Source: Streptomyces sp. CB01881 (GTDB lineage Bacteria; Actinomycetota; Actinomycetes; Streptomycetales; Streptomycetaceae). From it: a stretch of DNA of 64,000 bases. Numbering within the stretch: the first letter of the stretch is position 1; each line of letters begins with the position of its first letter. Positions 50,159-61,619 of the stretch are shown one piece after another. Both the position numbers and the translations under genes were made by a program. Below the pieces are notes generated by a model. It did not search any database. It saw only the letters and a program-made list of their open reading frames with translations, and was not told the DNA's origin. Location: the NCBI RefSeq assembly GCF_002953255.1, contig NZ_CP026498.1, forward strand, positions 8,932,506 to 8,996,505, given 5' to 3'.

Positions 50159-51010
50159 ATGAAGATCGGCCTTGGCCTTCCCGTCGACGACCCCGCCCAG
50201 CTCCTGACCTGGGCCCGGCGGGCCGACGCGGGCCCGTTCAGTACGGTCGGCCTGCTCGACCGGCTAGTGTACGACAACCCCGAGCCGCTGGTCGCGCTCG
50301 CCACGCTGGCCGGAGCGACGTCCCGCATCCGGGTCCAGACGGAGGTGTTGATCGCGCCGCACCACAACACCGCCCTGCTCGCCAAGCAGACCGCGACCCT
50401 CGACCGGCTCTCCGGCGGGCGGTTCACGCTCGGCATCGGCATCGGCGGACGCGAGGACGACTGCCTGGCCGCCGGCATCGACCTCAGCCGCCGCGGCCGC
50501 AGGCTCGACGAGCAGATGGAGCTGCTGCGCCGGGCCTGGTCCGGAGCGCCGTACGGCGAGGGGGTCGGCCCGATCGGACCCGCTCCCGCGACGCCGGGCG
50601 GCCCCGAGGTGCTGTTCGGCGGGTTCGCGCCGGCGGCGATCGAGCGGGTCGGCCGGTTCGGGGACGGCTTCCTCGGTGCGGCGCTGCCGCCGCAGACCAT
50701 GGACGGCCTGTACCGGCAGGTCGAGGCGGCCTGGGAGCGGCACGAACGTCCCGGCCGGCCGCGGCTGGTCGCCCAGGCGTCGGTGGCGCTCGGCCCGGAG
50801 GCCACCGTCGGGAGCGCCCGCCGCAACCTCCTCGACTACTACGCCTTCACCGGCCGCGCCGCCTACATGGCGAACGGTCTGCTCACCACGCCGGAGGCGG
50901 TCCGGGCTGTGGTGGAGGGCTACCGCGGGATCGGGGCCGACGAGGTGGTGCTGTACTGCTGGGCCTCGGACGCGGCCCAGGTGGACCGGCTCGCCGACGC
51001 ACTGTTCTGA
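50159..51010 (+). CDS. LLM-class F420/FMN-dependent oxidoreductase
   Basis: 283 residues from ATG 50159 (GGAGG 9 nt upstream). Luciferase-like TIM barrel: MKIGLGLPVDDPAQLLTWARRADAG, IRVQTEVLIAPHHNTALLAKQTATLDRLSGGRFTLGIGIGG, then the RRLDEQMELLRRAW helix and GFAPAAIERVGRFGDGFLG. These are the family's coenzyme-binding loops. Substrate unknown; F420 is likely in actinobacteria. In its own unit, before a TPR gene. Confidence 0.88.
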   Translation: MKIGLGLPVDDPAQLLTWARRADAGPFSTVGLLDRLVYDNPEPLVALATLAGATSRIRVQTEVLIAPHHNTALLAKQTATLDRLSGGRFTLGIGIGGREDDCLAAGIDLSRRGRRLDEQMELLRRAWSGAPYGEGVGPIGPAPATPGGPEVLFGGFAPAAIERVGRFGDGFLGAALPPQTMDGLYRQVEAAWERHERPGRPRLVAQASVALGPEATVGSARRNLLDYYAFTGRAAYMANGLLTTPEAVRAVVEGYRGIGADEVVLYCWASDAAQVDRLADALF

Positions 51011-51098
51011 CGGTCGGCGCCACCCGGGCGGTGCGCTCCCTGCGCGCCGCCCGGGTGGCGCGGCCCGCCGTCGTGCTCGGCGGCGTAGGCTCAGGGCC

Positions 51099-51737
51099 AT
51101 GGACGAGCGAATCGAACGGGCCCAACTGCTCTGCGACCGTGCCACCTTCGGCGGCGAGACGGAGGCCCTTCCGGCCGCCGGGCGTGAGTTGGACGCCGCC
51201 GAGGCGGACCTTTCGCTCGCCCGGGGCCGTGTTCTCCACGCCCGCTACCTCCAGGAAGGCGCCGCCGACACGGACGAGTTGGTGTTCTTCGAGCGGGCCG
51301 CCCGGCTCTACCACGCCCTCGGTGACCAACCGGGCGAGGCCGAGGCCGAGTTCTGGACCGGCGTCTACCACCAGGTGGTCCAGGGCGACCACGGATCCGC
51401 CCTCCCCGCCCTCCGCCGTTCGCGCGAGCTCGCGACCGCGACGGGCGAGAGCCGCACGCTCTCCTACGCCCTGCGCCACCTCGGCATCGCCGCCCACATG
51501 GCCGGCGAACTGGCCGACGCCCGAGCCCTGTTGGAGGAGTCCACCCGGCTGCGGCGCGAACTCGGCTTCGCCGCGGGCGTCGCCGCCAACCTGGTCGGGC
51601 TCGCGTACCTCACCGCCGCCGAGGGACGTCCCGGTGACGCGCTCGCGCTGCTGGACGAGGCGGCCGCCCTCGCCGCAGGAGCCGGTGCGAAGGCCGCCCT
51701 GCGGTCGGTGGACGAGGCGCGCGCGGCCGTGGGGTGA
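51099..51737 (+). CDS. TPR-type helical-repeat protein
   Basis: 212 residues. Degenerate tetratricopeptide repeats: DLSLARGRVLHARYLQEG, FERAARLYHALGDQPGEAEAEFWTGVYHQ, ALPALRRSRELATATGESRTLSYALRHLGIAAHMAGELADARALLEESTRLRRELG, and a last repeat. Entirely helical, soluble, a protein-interaction scaffold by type. No recognised partner in the window; 88 nt after the LLM gene on the same strand. Confidence 0.75.
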   Translation: MDERIERAQLLCDRATFGGETEALPAAGRELDAAEADLSLARGRVLHARYLQEGAADTDELVFFERAARLYHALGDQPGEAEAEFWTGVYHQVVQGDHGSALPALRRSRELATATGESRTLSYALRHLGIAAHMAGELADARALLEESTRLRRELGFAAGVAANLVGLAYLTAAEGRPGDALALLDEAAALAAGAGAKAALRSVDEARAAVG

Positions 51738-51822
51738 GGGGCGGTCGCCGGTCAGGCGGCCAGGACGCGGTCCAGTGCCTCCCGCCCCGCCTGTCCCCGG
51801 TGCGGCTGCCCGCCGGCGACCC

Positions 51823-52731
51823 TCAGACGCTGCGGTCGGCCAGCACCTCGCGGATGACGTGGCGGGAGTTGGCGGCCAGGGAAGGGTTGGTGCTGCGGTA
51901 GTAGGGGAGCTGGATCAGGGCGATGGAGAGCGCCCAGGCGCGGCCGCGCTCCCAGGTGGCGTCGTCGACGGCGAGCGCGGAGCGGAAGACGGGTCGGCCA
52001 CTGGCGGGGAGGAGGTTCCAGGCGACGATGAGGTCCACGGTCGGGTCGCCGACACCCATCAGGCCGAAGTCGATGACGGAGACGAGGTGTTGGTCGGCCA
52101 GCAGGACGTTGCCGGGGGAGAGGTCGCCGTGCATCCAGGCGGGCCGGGCGGTGGGTTCGGGGAGCTGAAGGGCCTTGTCCCAGAGGGTGGTTGCCGCTCT
52201 GGTGTCGATCGTCCCGGTCAGCCGGCCGATCGCGGCCCGGGTGGCGGCGTCCCGGGTGGCGAGCGGGACGCCGCGGGAGGACGACGGGGCGCCGGCCGGG
52301 TCGGCCGCACGCAGCGCGCTGACGAACGCCGCGAGGTCCTGGGCGAGTCGCAGGGGTGCGGTGACCGAGCCGACGACCGGGTTGGCGCCGCCGCGCCAGC
52401 GCAGCACCGACCACTCCCAGGGGTAGCCGGAGGACGGCCGGCCGTGGGCGATCGGTTCGGGGATCGGCTGCGGCAGGTGTGGGGCCAGCCTCGGCAGCCA
52501 CTGTTGTTCACGGGCGACGCTGTCGGCGGCCCAGCTCACCCGGGGTAGCCGGACGGCGAGTTCGGGCCCGAGGCGGAACATGGCGTTGTCCGTCCCGGAG
52601 GAGGACACCCGTTCGAGCGTCAGCCCCCTCCACTGCGGGAACTGGGCGGCGAGCAGCCGCCGGACCAGGGCGGCGTCGATGTCCGGTTCGTCGTCGTACG
52701 GGCGGTTGTGCATCCGAGCGGCAGCGCACAT
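51823..52731 (-). CDS. Aminoglycoside-phosphotransferase-family kinase
   Basis: 302 residues from ATG 52731 (ATG 52713 also possible). N-lobe VSSSGTDNAMFRLGPELAVRLPR, catalytic HGDLSPGNVLL (Brenner motif HxDxxxxN intact), and VIDFGLMGVGDPTVDLIVAWNLL for metal binding. All catalytic residues are present, in contrast to the paralogue at 16224. Substrate unknown: such enzymes in streptomycetes phosphorylate aminoglycosides, macrolides or other hydroxyls. Divergent from a membrane-protein gene across 66 nt. Confidence 0.85.
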   Translation of the reverse strand: MCAAARMHNRPYDDEPDIDAALVRRLLAAQFPQWRGLTLERVSSSGTDNAMFRLGPELAVRLPRVSWAADSVAREQQWLPRLAPHLPQPIPEPIAHGRPSSGYPWEWSVLRWRGGANPVVGSVTAPLRLAQDLAAFVSALRAADPAGAPSSSRGVPLATRDAATRAAIGRLTGTIDTRAATTLWDKALQLPEPTARPAWMHGDLSPGNVLLADQHLVSVIDFGLMGVGDPTVDLIVAWNLLPASGRPVFRSALAVDDATWERGRAWALSIALIQLPYYRSTNPSLAANSRHVIREVLADRSV

Positions 52732-52797
52732 GCCCGGCACTGTACCCCCGGGTGGAGCGGCGAGTTGGGTGAATTTCGAACATGATTGAGTGGTGAC

Positions 52798-53376
52798 ATG
52801 ACGATCGGATGGGACCGTTGGGTCATGTGGGGGGCGCTCGGGGGGTCGGCCGCGCTGGCCGGTGCCGCCGTGGCGGGCCGGGTGAACGCACGCTCGGGCG
52901 GGCTGCTGGTCCTGCGCGAGTGGCTCGACGATCCCCTGCTGTTCGGCACGTCGGCACTGGTGCTGCTCTTCGTGGCGCTGGTCCTCGGGCGTTCGCACGG
53001 CTGGTTCCGCAGTGCGCTCGGTGCCGTGGTGCTCACGCTGATCGTGGGGAGCGTGCCGCTCTGGCTCCTCGCCGGCGTCTTCTCGGACGACCCCAGGACG
53101 ACCCGCACCGAGGCGGCGCCGGGCCGGCCGGACCGCCGTCTGGTGGTCAAGGAGGGGACGGCCGGGTTCGGACCGGACCCGTACTCCTACGTTTACGTCG
53201 ACGACGGCTCGGGCCTCGGCGTCCGCCGCTGGCAGGTCGCGGACATCGACCGCCACGGCATCAAGGAGCTCGCCTGGGACGGGCCGGACCAACTGCGCCT
53301 GGTGACCGGCCTCGGCCGGACCCACCTGATCCGGATCGCCGCCGACGGCCGCCCGTCACCGACCGTCGACGAGTGA
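52798..53376 (+). CDS. Two- or three-helix membrane protein, unknown
   Basis: 192 residues from ATG 52798. Hydrophobic segments at about 10-27, 45-62 and 70-94, then a C-terminal beta-rich domain of about 90 residues (RRLVVKEGTAGFGPDPYSYVYVDDGSGLG, LRLVTGLGRTHLIRI). Not recognised. 114 nt before the tex start. Confidence 0.6.
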   Translation: MTIGWDRWVMWGALGGSAALAGAAVAGRVNARSGGLLVLREWLDDPLLFGTSALVLLFVALVLGRSHGWFRSALGAVVLTLIVGSVPLWLLAGVFSDDPRTTRTEAAPGRPDRRLVVKEGTAGFGPDPYSYVYVDDGSGLGVRRWQVADIDRHGIKELAWDGPDQLRLVTGLGRTHLIRIAADGRPSPTVDE

Positions 53377-53490
53377 ACGGCGGCCCGCGCCACGCCCGGC
53401 GGGCACGGGCGCGGCCGGGAGCCGTCACCGGGCAGTGCCAGAATGCAGGGACGTACGGGGACAGCAACTCTGGAGAAGGTGACCGGCTCA

Positions 53491-55968
<2,478 letters not shown>

Positions 55969-55980
55969 GCCCGCGGACGT

Positions 55981-56033
55981 ACGGACGGCGGCGGGCCGGT
56001 GGACTGCACGTCCACCGGCCCGCCGCCGTCCGT
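55981..56033. terminator. Very strong bidirectional terminator
   Basis: Perfect 24-bp stem (55981-56004 with 56010-56033) with a 5-nt loop, between tex and the convergent SHOCT gene. Confidence 0.9.
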
Positions 56034-56048
56034 CACGCCCGGAACGCG

Positions 56049-56498
56049 TCAGACCAGGAGTTTCTCCTTGGCCTTCTGGTACTCCTCCTCGCTGATGGCG
56101 CCGCTGGCCTTGAGGTCGGCCAGCTTGGCCAGGTCGTCCACGTGGCTGCGGCCGCCGCCCCCCGCGCCGCCGGCTCCGGTGCCGCCGGCTCCGGTGCCGC
56201 CGGCCCCCGGCGTGTCGGTGGCGGCGTCACGGATGTACGCCTTGAACGCGGCCTCGCTCTTCTGTGCCTGGGCGAAGTCCCGCTCGCCCATCGACCTGCC
56301 GCGTGCGATCACGTAGACGAGCACGCCGAGGAACGGCAGGAGGATCACCAGGATCAGCCAGCCGGCCTTGCCCCAGCCGCCGAGGTCCTCGCTGCGGAAG
56401 ATGTCGGTGATGATCTTGAACAGCAGGAAGAACCAGAGGATCCAGAGGAACAGTTCCAGCATCGTCCAGAAGATGTTGAGAAGCGGATAGTTGTCCAT
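56049..56498 (-). CDS. SHOCT-domain membrane protein with PLD-nuclease N-terminal-like helices
   Basis: 149 residues. Two hydrophobic helices (about 9-31 and 44-66: LLNIFWTMLELFLWILWFFLLFKII; GWLILVILLPFLGVLVYVIARG) match the PLDc_N module. Then a Gly/Ala/Thr repetitive linker and a terminal SHOCT motif (DDLAKLADLKASGAISEEEYQKAKEKLL), which mediates oligomerisation. Function unknown. Divergent to no gene; ends at a terminator. Confidence 0.85.
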   Translation of the reverse strand: MDNYPLLNIFWTMLELFLWILWFFLLFKIITDIFRSEDLGGWGKAGWLILVILLPFLGVLVYVIARGRSMGERDFAQAQKSEAAFKAYIRDAATDTPGAGGTGAGGTGAGGAGGGGRSHVDDLAKLADLKASGAISEEEYQKAKEKLLV

Positions 56499-56646
56499 GA
56501 CGCTCCCGTCGGTGCAGACCCGAGTTCAAAAGAGTCATATCACCGCATATCGGACAATGCTCCGCGCTGTTCGGCCATCCCGGTGATCTTCGGCCCCTAC
56601 GGGTGTGCCCTCGGCCCTGAGAAGTCGCCCTGAGGGGCGTGGTGCC

Positions 56647-56720
56647 GTGAGGGGTGCGCCGCCGTGAGGGGTGCGCCGCCTTGAGGGGTGCGCCGCCTTG
56701 AGGGGCGTGCGCCGTGAGTG
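56647..56720. repeat. 17-nt tandem repeat
   Basis: Three copies of (G/T)TGAGGGGTGCGCCGCC at 56647-56663, 56664-56680 and 56681-56697, then a degenerate copy, in the gap before the Nudix gene. Confidence 0.85.
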
Positions 56721-56809
56721 GTGCGCGTCTTCGGCCGGTGGCGGCCGGGCTCGTGCGTGGCCCGTGGCGGCGGGGCGCACGCGCGGCTCGTGGCGGCCGG
56801 GGTGCGGGC

Positions 56810-57385
56810 TCAGCCCGCGGCGGCCCGCCCCCGCAGCTCGACCGCGAGGCCGACCAGCTCGCCCCACCAGGCCTCGTGGCTGCGGACCAGCAGCCGTTGT
56901 GCCTCGGCCGGCTCGACCGCCCGCACCTCGACCACCTGCTCGCCGTCGTCCGGATTGGTCGGCACGGAGTCCACCGCGACCTCGGCCCAGCCCCAGAGCC
57001 AGGCCTTCTCGGGGTGCGGCTGCCACGGCCGGTACGGCTCGGGGCTGTCGGTCACGCAGCGGTGCGCGCCCAGCCAGACCGGGTCGCCGAGCAGGCGGGC
57101 GCCTGCCTCCTCCTTCAGTTCCCGGACGAGGCAGGACGCGATCGACTCGCCGCTCTCCCGGGTGCCGCCGGGCAGGAACCAGTGGTCGCGGTCGTCCCGG
57201 CAGAGCACGATGCGTCCGGCGGTGAACCCCACCAGGTGGATGTTGGTGACGAGCTCGTCCGGCGGCAGCGCGGTGGAGAACCGGGCGTCGAACCGCCCCC
57301 AGGCCCAGTACTGCGGCGCGTGCAACTTCGGGAACCGGGCGGGCAGGTCGGTCAGTCCGCCGGCTCTTTCGGTGGTGTCCGTCAT
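56810..57385 (-). CDS. Nudix hydrolase
   Basis: 191 residues from ATG 57385. Nudix box G-x5-E-x7-REUxEExGU at GGTRESGESIASCLVRELKEEAG (about 74-95), within FTAGRIVLCRDDRDHWFLPGGTRESGE. Hydrolyses a nucleoside diphosphate linked to another moiety; substrate not predictable. A short Trp-rich N-terminal segment precedes the domain. Same strand as rppA, 106 nt downstream of it, after a run of direct repeats, so co-transcription is uncertain. Confidence 0.88.
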   Translation of the reverse strand: MTDTTERAGGLTDLPARFPKLHAPQYWAWGRFDARFSTALPPDELVTNIHLVGFTAGRIVLCRDDRDHWFLPGGTRESGESIASCLVRELKEEAGARLLGDPVWLGAHRCVTDSPEPYRPWQPHPEKAWLWGWAEVAVDSVPTNPDDGEQVVEVRAVEPAEAQRLLVRSHEAWWGELVGLAVELRGRAAAG

Positions 57386-57491
57386 CTGCCGATCATAGTC
57401 CGCCCGGGCCTCGCCGGCCCGTCCCGAAGACCGTTCCGCAGGCCCGTTCCGCAGGCCCGGCGACCGGTTCGCCGACCGGTCCGGCGGGTCG

Positions 57492-58625
57492 TCAGGTCAC
57501 GGCCGGGACACCGAACTTCGGCTGCCGGTCGACGGTGTCGAGGACCCGCGGGCGGTGCGGGATGGCCGCCTCGATCGGGGCGCCGGCCCAACTGCCCAGC
57601 GAGATCTCGGCGGTGATGCCCGGGCCGAAGCCGGCGATCAGACCGTGGGTGCCGTCGGCGACGTTCCCCTCCGCGAAGAGGCGGGCGAGCGCGTCGAAGA
57701 CCACCGCGCTGGCGATGTTGCCGCGTTCGGTCAGCGTGGCCCGGCTGAACCGGAACGCGGCGGGCTCCAGGTCCAGGAAGTGGCAGAGGTCGTCCAGGAT
57801 GCGCGGGCCGCCGGCGTGCACGATGTAGAACCCGAGCCCGGAGACGTCCCAGTCGTGCTCGGTGGCGAGCGTGCGCAGGGCCGGGGCCAGCATCTCCATG
57901 GTGCCGGGGACGCGCTTGTCGAGCTGGAAGTGGAAGCCGGTGTCCTTCACGCCGTAGGAGATCCAGTCCTCGGTGTGCGGGACGAGGTGCGAGCCGTTGC
58001 GCTCGACGTGCACGCCGGTGCCGCCGCGGCCGCGCATCACCGCGGCGGCGATCGCGTCCCCGAAGAGGCCGTTGGAGAGCAGCGAGCCGACGCCGAGGTC
58101 GGTCGGCTGGTAGCAGAGCGAGCAGAACTCGCAGGCCACGATCAGGACGTTGGCGCCGGGGTAGGCGCGGCAGAAGTCGTGCGCGCGGTTGACCGCGGCG
58201 CCGCCGGCCGCGCAGCCGAGCTGGGCGATCGGCACCTGGCGGGTGTCGGAGCGGAAGCCCATGGTGTTGATCAGCCAGGCGGTCAGCGAGGGCATCATGA
58301 AGCCGGTGCAGGACACGTAGACGATCAGGTCGATGTCCCGGGCGGACAACTCGGCGTGGCCGAGGGCGCGTTCGACCACCTCGGGGACGCGGTGCTTGGC
58401 CTCGCGCTCGTAGACCGCGTTGCGGGTGGTGAAGCCGGGGTGCCGCAGGGTCTCGTCGATCGGCTGGACCAGGTGCCGGGTCCGCACCCCGGTGTTCTCG
58501 ATCAGCCGGAGCGCGAGGGGGAGTTGAGGGTGGCCGGCGTGCAGGGAGCGGGCCAGGTCGAGGGTCTGGTCGAGGGTGATGACGTGTTCGGGTACGGCGA
58601 TGGCGGGACGGCAGAGTGTTGCCAT
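57492..58625 (-). CDS. rppA: Type III polyketide synthase, 1,3,6,8-tetrahydroxynaphthalene synthase
   Basis: 377 residues from ATG 58625. Catalytic Cys in QLGCAAGG (about 137), His in YIVHAGGPRI (about 268) and Asn in RGNIASAVV (about 301), the chalcone-synthase triad. C-T-G-F-M-M-P and GFGPG motifs match RppA, which condenses five malonyl-CoA into tetrahydroxynaphthalene, oxidising to flaviolin. The P450 immediately upstream on the same strand is the usual CYP158 partner that couples flaviolin into pigment. Length and context agree. Confidence 0.93.
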   Translation of the reverse strand: MATLCRPAIAVPEHVITLDQTLDLARSLHAGHPQLPLALRLIENTGVRTRHLVQPIDETLRHPGFTTRNAVYEREAKHRVPEVVERALGHAELSARDIDLIVYVSCTGFMMPSLTAWLINTMGFRSDTRQVPIAQLGCAAGGAAVNRAHDFCRAYPGANVLIVACEFCSLCYQPTDLGVGSLLSNGLFGDAIAAAVMRGRGGTGVHVERNGSHLVPHTEDWISYGVKDTGFHFQLDKRVPGTMEMLAPALRTLATEHDWDVSGLGFYIVHAGGPRILDDLCHFLDLEPAAFRFSRATLTERGNIASAVVFDALARLFAEGNVADGTHGLIAGFGPGITAEISLGSWAGAPIEAAIPHRPRVLDTVDRQPKFGVPAVT

Positions 58626-58724
58626 GGGTGTGAGGTCTCCCCTGGTGACCCGCGTGGCCGGCGGCCGCGCGGGCAGTGGCCTACGGGTGCGGTGGACGGG
58701 CGCCGGTGCGGTGCGGCGGGGAGG

Positions 58725-59933
58725 TCACCAGGCGACCGGCAGGGTGTGCGGGTAGCGCCAGATCGAGCCCGTTCGCCAGTCCAGCTCCGCGGCCGGGACG
58801 GCCAGCCGCAGCCCGGGGAAGCGGCGCAGCAGCGTGCCGATGGCGACCTGGAGCTCCATCCGGGCCAGGTGGGCGCCCGCGCAGTGGTGGGTGCCGTAGC
58901 CGAAGGTCATGTGGTTCGCCGTGCCGCGGTCGAGGTCCAGCTCGTCGGGCCGCTCGAACACCGCCGGGTCGCGGTTGGCCGCCAGGTAGGAGACGTGCAC
59001 GGCCTCGCCGGCCCTGATCAGGACGCCGCCCAGCTCGACGTCCTCGGTGGCGACCCGGGCGATGCCGACGCCCTGGCGGAACGGGATGAAGCGCAGCAGC
59101 TCCTCCAGGGCGCGCGGCAGCGTCTCCGGCTGGGCGCGGAGCTTGGCGAGCTGCTCGGGGCGGGTGAGCAGCGTGTAGGTGATGTTGCTGAGCTGGTAGG
59201 TGCTGGTGTCGTGGCCGGTGACCAGCAGGACCATGGCCATCACGGCGAGCTCCTGGTCGTCCAGGAGCTCCTCGTCGTCGCGCGCGGTGGCGAGCGCGCT
59301 GATCAGGTCCTCGCCCGGGTCGCGGCGGCGGGCGGCGGTCAGCTCGGAGAAGTAGGCGCGCAGCGCCGCCTTGGCGCGCTCCTGGCCGTCGCCGCTGCCG
59401 GGGCCCATGGTCATCATCGCGACGGCGTGCCCGCGCAGCCCGGCGCGGTCCTGCTCGGGGATGTCGAGCATCTCGCAGATGGTGGTCATGGGGAGCCGGC
59501 CGGAGAGGTGGCGGACCAGGTCGGCGGGGGAGCCGTGCTCCTCCATGTCGTCCAGGTACCCGTCGACGATCCGCTGCGTCTTCGGGCGCATCCGCTCGAC
59601 CTGGCGGTTGGTGAAGCCCTTGGCGACGAGCCGGCGCAGCCGGTTGTGGGCGGGCGGGTCCATCAGGTTGATCGCCTCGGCCTGGGCGATCGGGGCGGGG
59701 GTCATCCGGGGGAGGTCCCGGCCGATTCCGGCCGCGCGGCTGAACCGCCGGTCGGTGGTGACGACGCGGACGTCCTCGTACCGGGTGGCCAGCCAGGCCT
59801 CGCCCTCACCGTGCGGCAGCCGGATTCTGGCGATCCGCTCCTCGGCGAGCAGCAGTTGCTTGAGGAGGGGGTCGAACTCCAGGCCTTCGGTGTGGTTGAA
59901 GGGGCAGTCCCACACGGGGGCGGAGGTAGTCAC
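58725..59933 (-). CDS. Cytochrome P450, CYP158-like (flaviolin coupling)
   Basis: 402 residues from GTG 59933 (VTTSAPVWDCPF). Heme-binding FGYGTHHCAGAHLAR (Cys about 346), I-helix LLVTGHDTSTYQLS, ExxR in LPRALEELLRF (E-x-x-R region). Known CYP158A enzymes polymerise flaviolin to biflaviolin pigments, and the gene precedes rppA with 99 nt between, consistent with one operon. Needs ferredoxin and reductase from elsewhere. Confidence 0.9.
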   Translation of the reverse strand: MTTSAPVWDCPFNHTEGLEFDPLLKQLLLAEERIARIRLPHGEGEAWLATRYEDVRVVTTDRRFSRAAGIGRDLPRMTPAPIAQAEAINLMDPPAHNRLRRLVAKGFTNRQVERMRPKTQRIVDGYLDDMEEHGSPADLVRHLSGRLPMTTICEMLDIPEQDRAGLRGHAVAMMTMGPGSGDGQERAKAALRAYFSELTAARRRDPGEDLISALATARDDEELLDDQELAVMAMVLLVTGHDTSTYQLSNITYTLLTRPEQLAKLRAQPETLPRALEELLRFIPFRQGVGIARVATEDVELGGVLIRAGEAVHVSYLAANRDPAVFERPDELDLDRGTANHMTFGYGTHHCAGAHLARMELQVAIGTLLRRFPGLRLAVPAAELDWRTGSIWRYPHTLPVAW

Positions 59934-60275
59934 GGGCTGATCCAAGTGGCCGGATTCGGTACCGCCCGGACGTTGGTTCGTTCGGGCGCGGACGTGCTGA
60001 TGTTCCCCCATCCGGTGGCGGAAATTCGGATGCACCACATTGTTCGCTCGATCGAGCGAGATAGCCGATTGTCATGCGATATGTGCTGTGGGGAAAGAGA
60101 GTTGGGACGGGGGAAAGGGAGTTGTCCCCCGGGCCCGGCCCCGGGGGCGGGCAGGCCCGGGAGCCGGCCGGCCGGCGGGGGCGCGGCCGAACCGCGGGGT
60201 GGGGGCACCGGGCACGCTGCCGGTACGGGAGGCCGTGGCGCCTCGCCGGGCGGCGCGCCTCCCCGGCGGAGCCCG
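59934..60275. promoter_or_regulatory. Upstream region of the rppA-P450 operon with perfect palindrome
   Basis: TCGCTCGATCGAGCGA at 60044-60059 is a perfect 16-bp palindrome, about 110 nt upstream of the P450 start, near an AT-rich stretch. Nothing else coding is seen in the 342 nt. Likely operator of a regulator, possibly the ArsR-like protein of 60276-61292. Confidence 0.6.
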
Positions 60276-61292
60276 CTACACCGGGGCGGCCCGCTCCGGA
60301 GCGCGGGCGGTGGTGGTGCGGTTGAGCAGATCGATGCCGAGCGGAGTGATGGTGTGCAGGACGGCGCCGCCGCGGCGTTGGGTGGTGATGAGGTTCGCGT
60401 TGCGCAGCACGGTGGCGTGCTGGCTGGCGGAGGCGGGCGAGACGTTGAGCCGCAGGGCCAGCTCGGTGGTGGTGCAGCCCGCCGAGACCGCGTCCAGGGC
60501 GGCGGCCCTGGTCCGGCCGAGCAGGGCGTTGAGCGAGTGGCGTCCGGAGCCGTTCCCCTCCTCGCTCCACAGGGCGGCGGCGGTCAGGACGTCGCGGACG
60601 GCCGGGACGGCGAGGGTGGGCGGCGCCTGCGGGTCCTGGCCGTCGGTGAGCAGCACGGGAGGGTCGGGGAGGAAGACCACCGGGGCCAGGACCAGCCCCC
60701 GGCCTTCGAGGTGGACCTCGGTGTCCCTGGGGTAGTCGACCTCCAGGACCGGGGCCCGCCAGCGGATGCGCTGCGGGTGGGCGGTGGCCAGCAGCTGCTC
60801 GACGCCGCCGTCCACCAGGGTGCGCCCGTACTCGGCCCGGACCGCGTCCAGCCGGGCGCGCAGCCGGCCCCAGTGCGGGCCGACGGTGAGGTCGTGGCAG
60901 GCCGCCAGCGAGTCCGCCAGCAGGCGGCGGGCGGGCAGGTCGCCCTGCTGGAGGGCGGTGTGCCAGCGGGGATCGGTGCGGGCGGTGGCGATGTGGGCGA
61001 CCTCCAGCCGGAACGTCCGGTCGGGGGTGCCGAGCAGGTGGTCGAGCCCGCCCTCGACGGTGGTGTCCCGCTTGGTGAGCGTGCCGATGTCCAGATGGGG
61101 GCTGAGCAAGGTCAGTGGCCGGAGCCCGTCGCCGAGCGTCCGGGAGAACAGCCGGCGCCAGGGCCGGAACTGCGGGCAGCCACTCCGGCCGGTGAGCTGG
61201 TGCAGGCCGAGGAAGGCCTCGGCCAGGGGGCCGAGGGTCGGAGCGACCCGGACCCGGGCGAGATCGTCGGCGGTGAAGTGGATACGGAGCAA
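60276..61292 (-). CDS. ArsR-like winged-helix regulator with large N-terminal domain
   Basis: 338 residues from TTG 61292 (GGGGAGGG about 4 nt upstream). The N-terminal 240 residues (LLRIHFTADDLARVRVAPTLGPLAEAFLGLHQL...) form an unassigned, DUF5937-like domain. C-terminal HTH: GRTRAAALDAVSAGCTTTELALRLNVSPASASQHATVLRNANLITTQRRGGAVLHTI. Not a metal sensor by composition. On the same strand upstream of the P450/rppA operon and the probable controller of it, though the 342-nt gap suggests separate transcripts. Confidence 0.8.
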   Translation of the reverse strand: MLRIHFTADDLARVRVAPTLGPLAEAFLGLHQLTGRSGCPQFRPWRRLFSRTLGDGLRPLTLLSPHLDIGTLTKRDTTVEGGLDHLLGTPDRTFRLEVAHIATARTDPRWHTALQQGDLPARRLLADSLAACHDLTVGPHWGRLRARLDAVRAEYGRTLVDGGVEQLLATAHPQRIRWRAPVLEVDYPRDTEVHLEGRGLVLAPVVFLPDPPVLLTDGQDPQAPPTLAVPAVRDVLTAAALWSEEGNGSGRHSLNALLGRTRAAALDAVSAGCTTTELALRLNVSPASASQHATVLRNANLITTQRRGGAVLHTITPLGIDLLNRTTTARAPERAAPV

Positions 61293-61619
61293 CGGCCCTC
61301 CCCAGCAGTTCCGTTGAGTCTCCCGCAGGGTGCGCACGGCGTCCAGCAGGGGGTTTAGGCGAGGGCCGAAACCCTTGGCCGGGGGCCCGGTCCGGCGGCC
61401 AGGATGGGTCCGACGCCGGTGCCCGGTACGGGGGTCCGGGCACCGGCCCGGAACGGTCGGCGCGGCCGGCGGGCGGTGGCGGGGATTGCGGCCGGCGTCG
61501 AGGCGGCGGGGCGTACGGCCGACGGGTGGTGGCGGGGCGTGTTGCCGGCGTCGAGGCGGCCCCGCGTCCTTTCCGCCGGGACGGAGAACCGGGCGGGTGT
61601 CCGACGCGTCCGTTCTGGC
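61293..61619. other. GC-rich gap with imperfect direct repeats
   Basis: Holds repeats such as GGCCGGCGTCGAGGCGGC near 61490 and 61547, and the divergent promoters for the regulator and the VanZ gene. No gene seen. Confidence 0.5.

Noticed and set aside
60276..61292. ArsR-like protein as a metal sensor
   Set aside because: It has a large extra N-terminal domain and no clustered Cys/His metal site, and it sits by a pigment operon.
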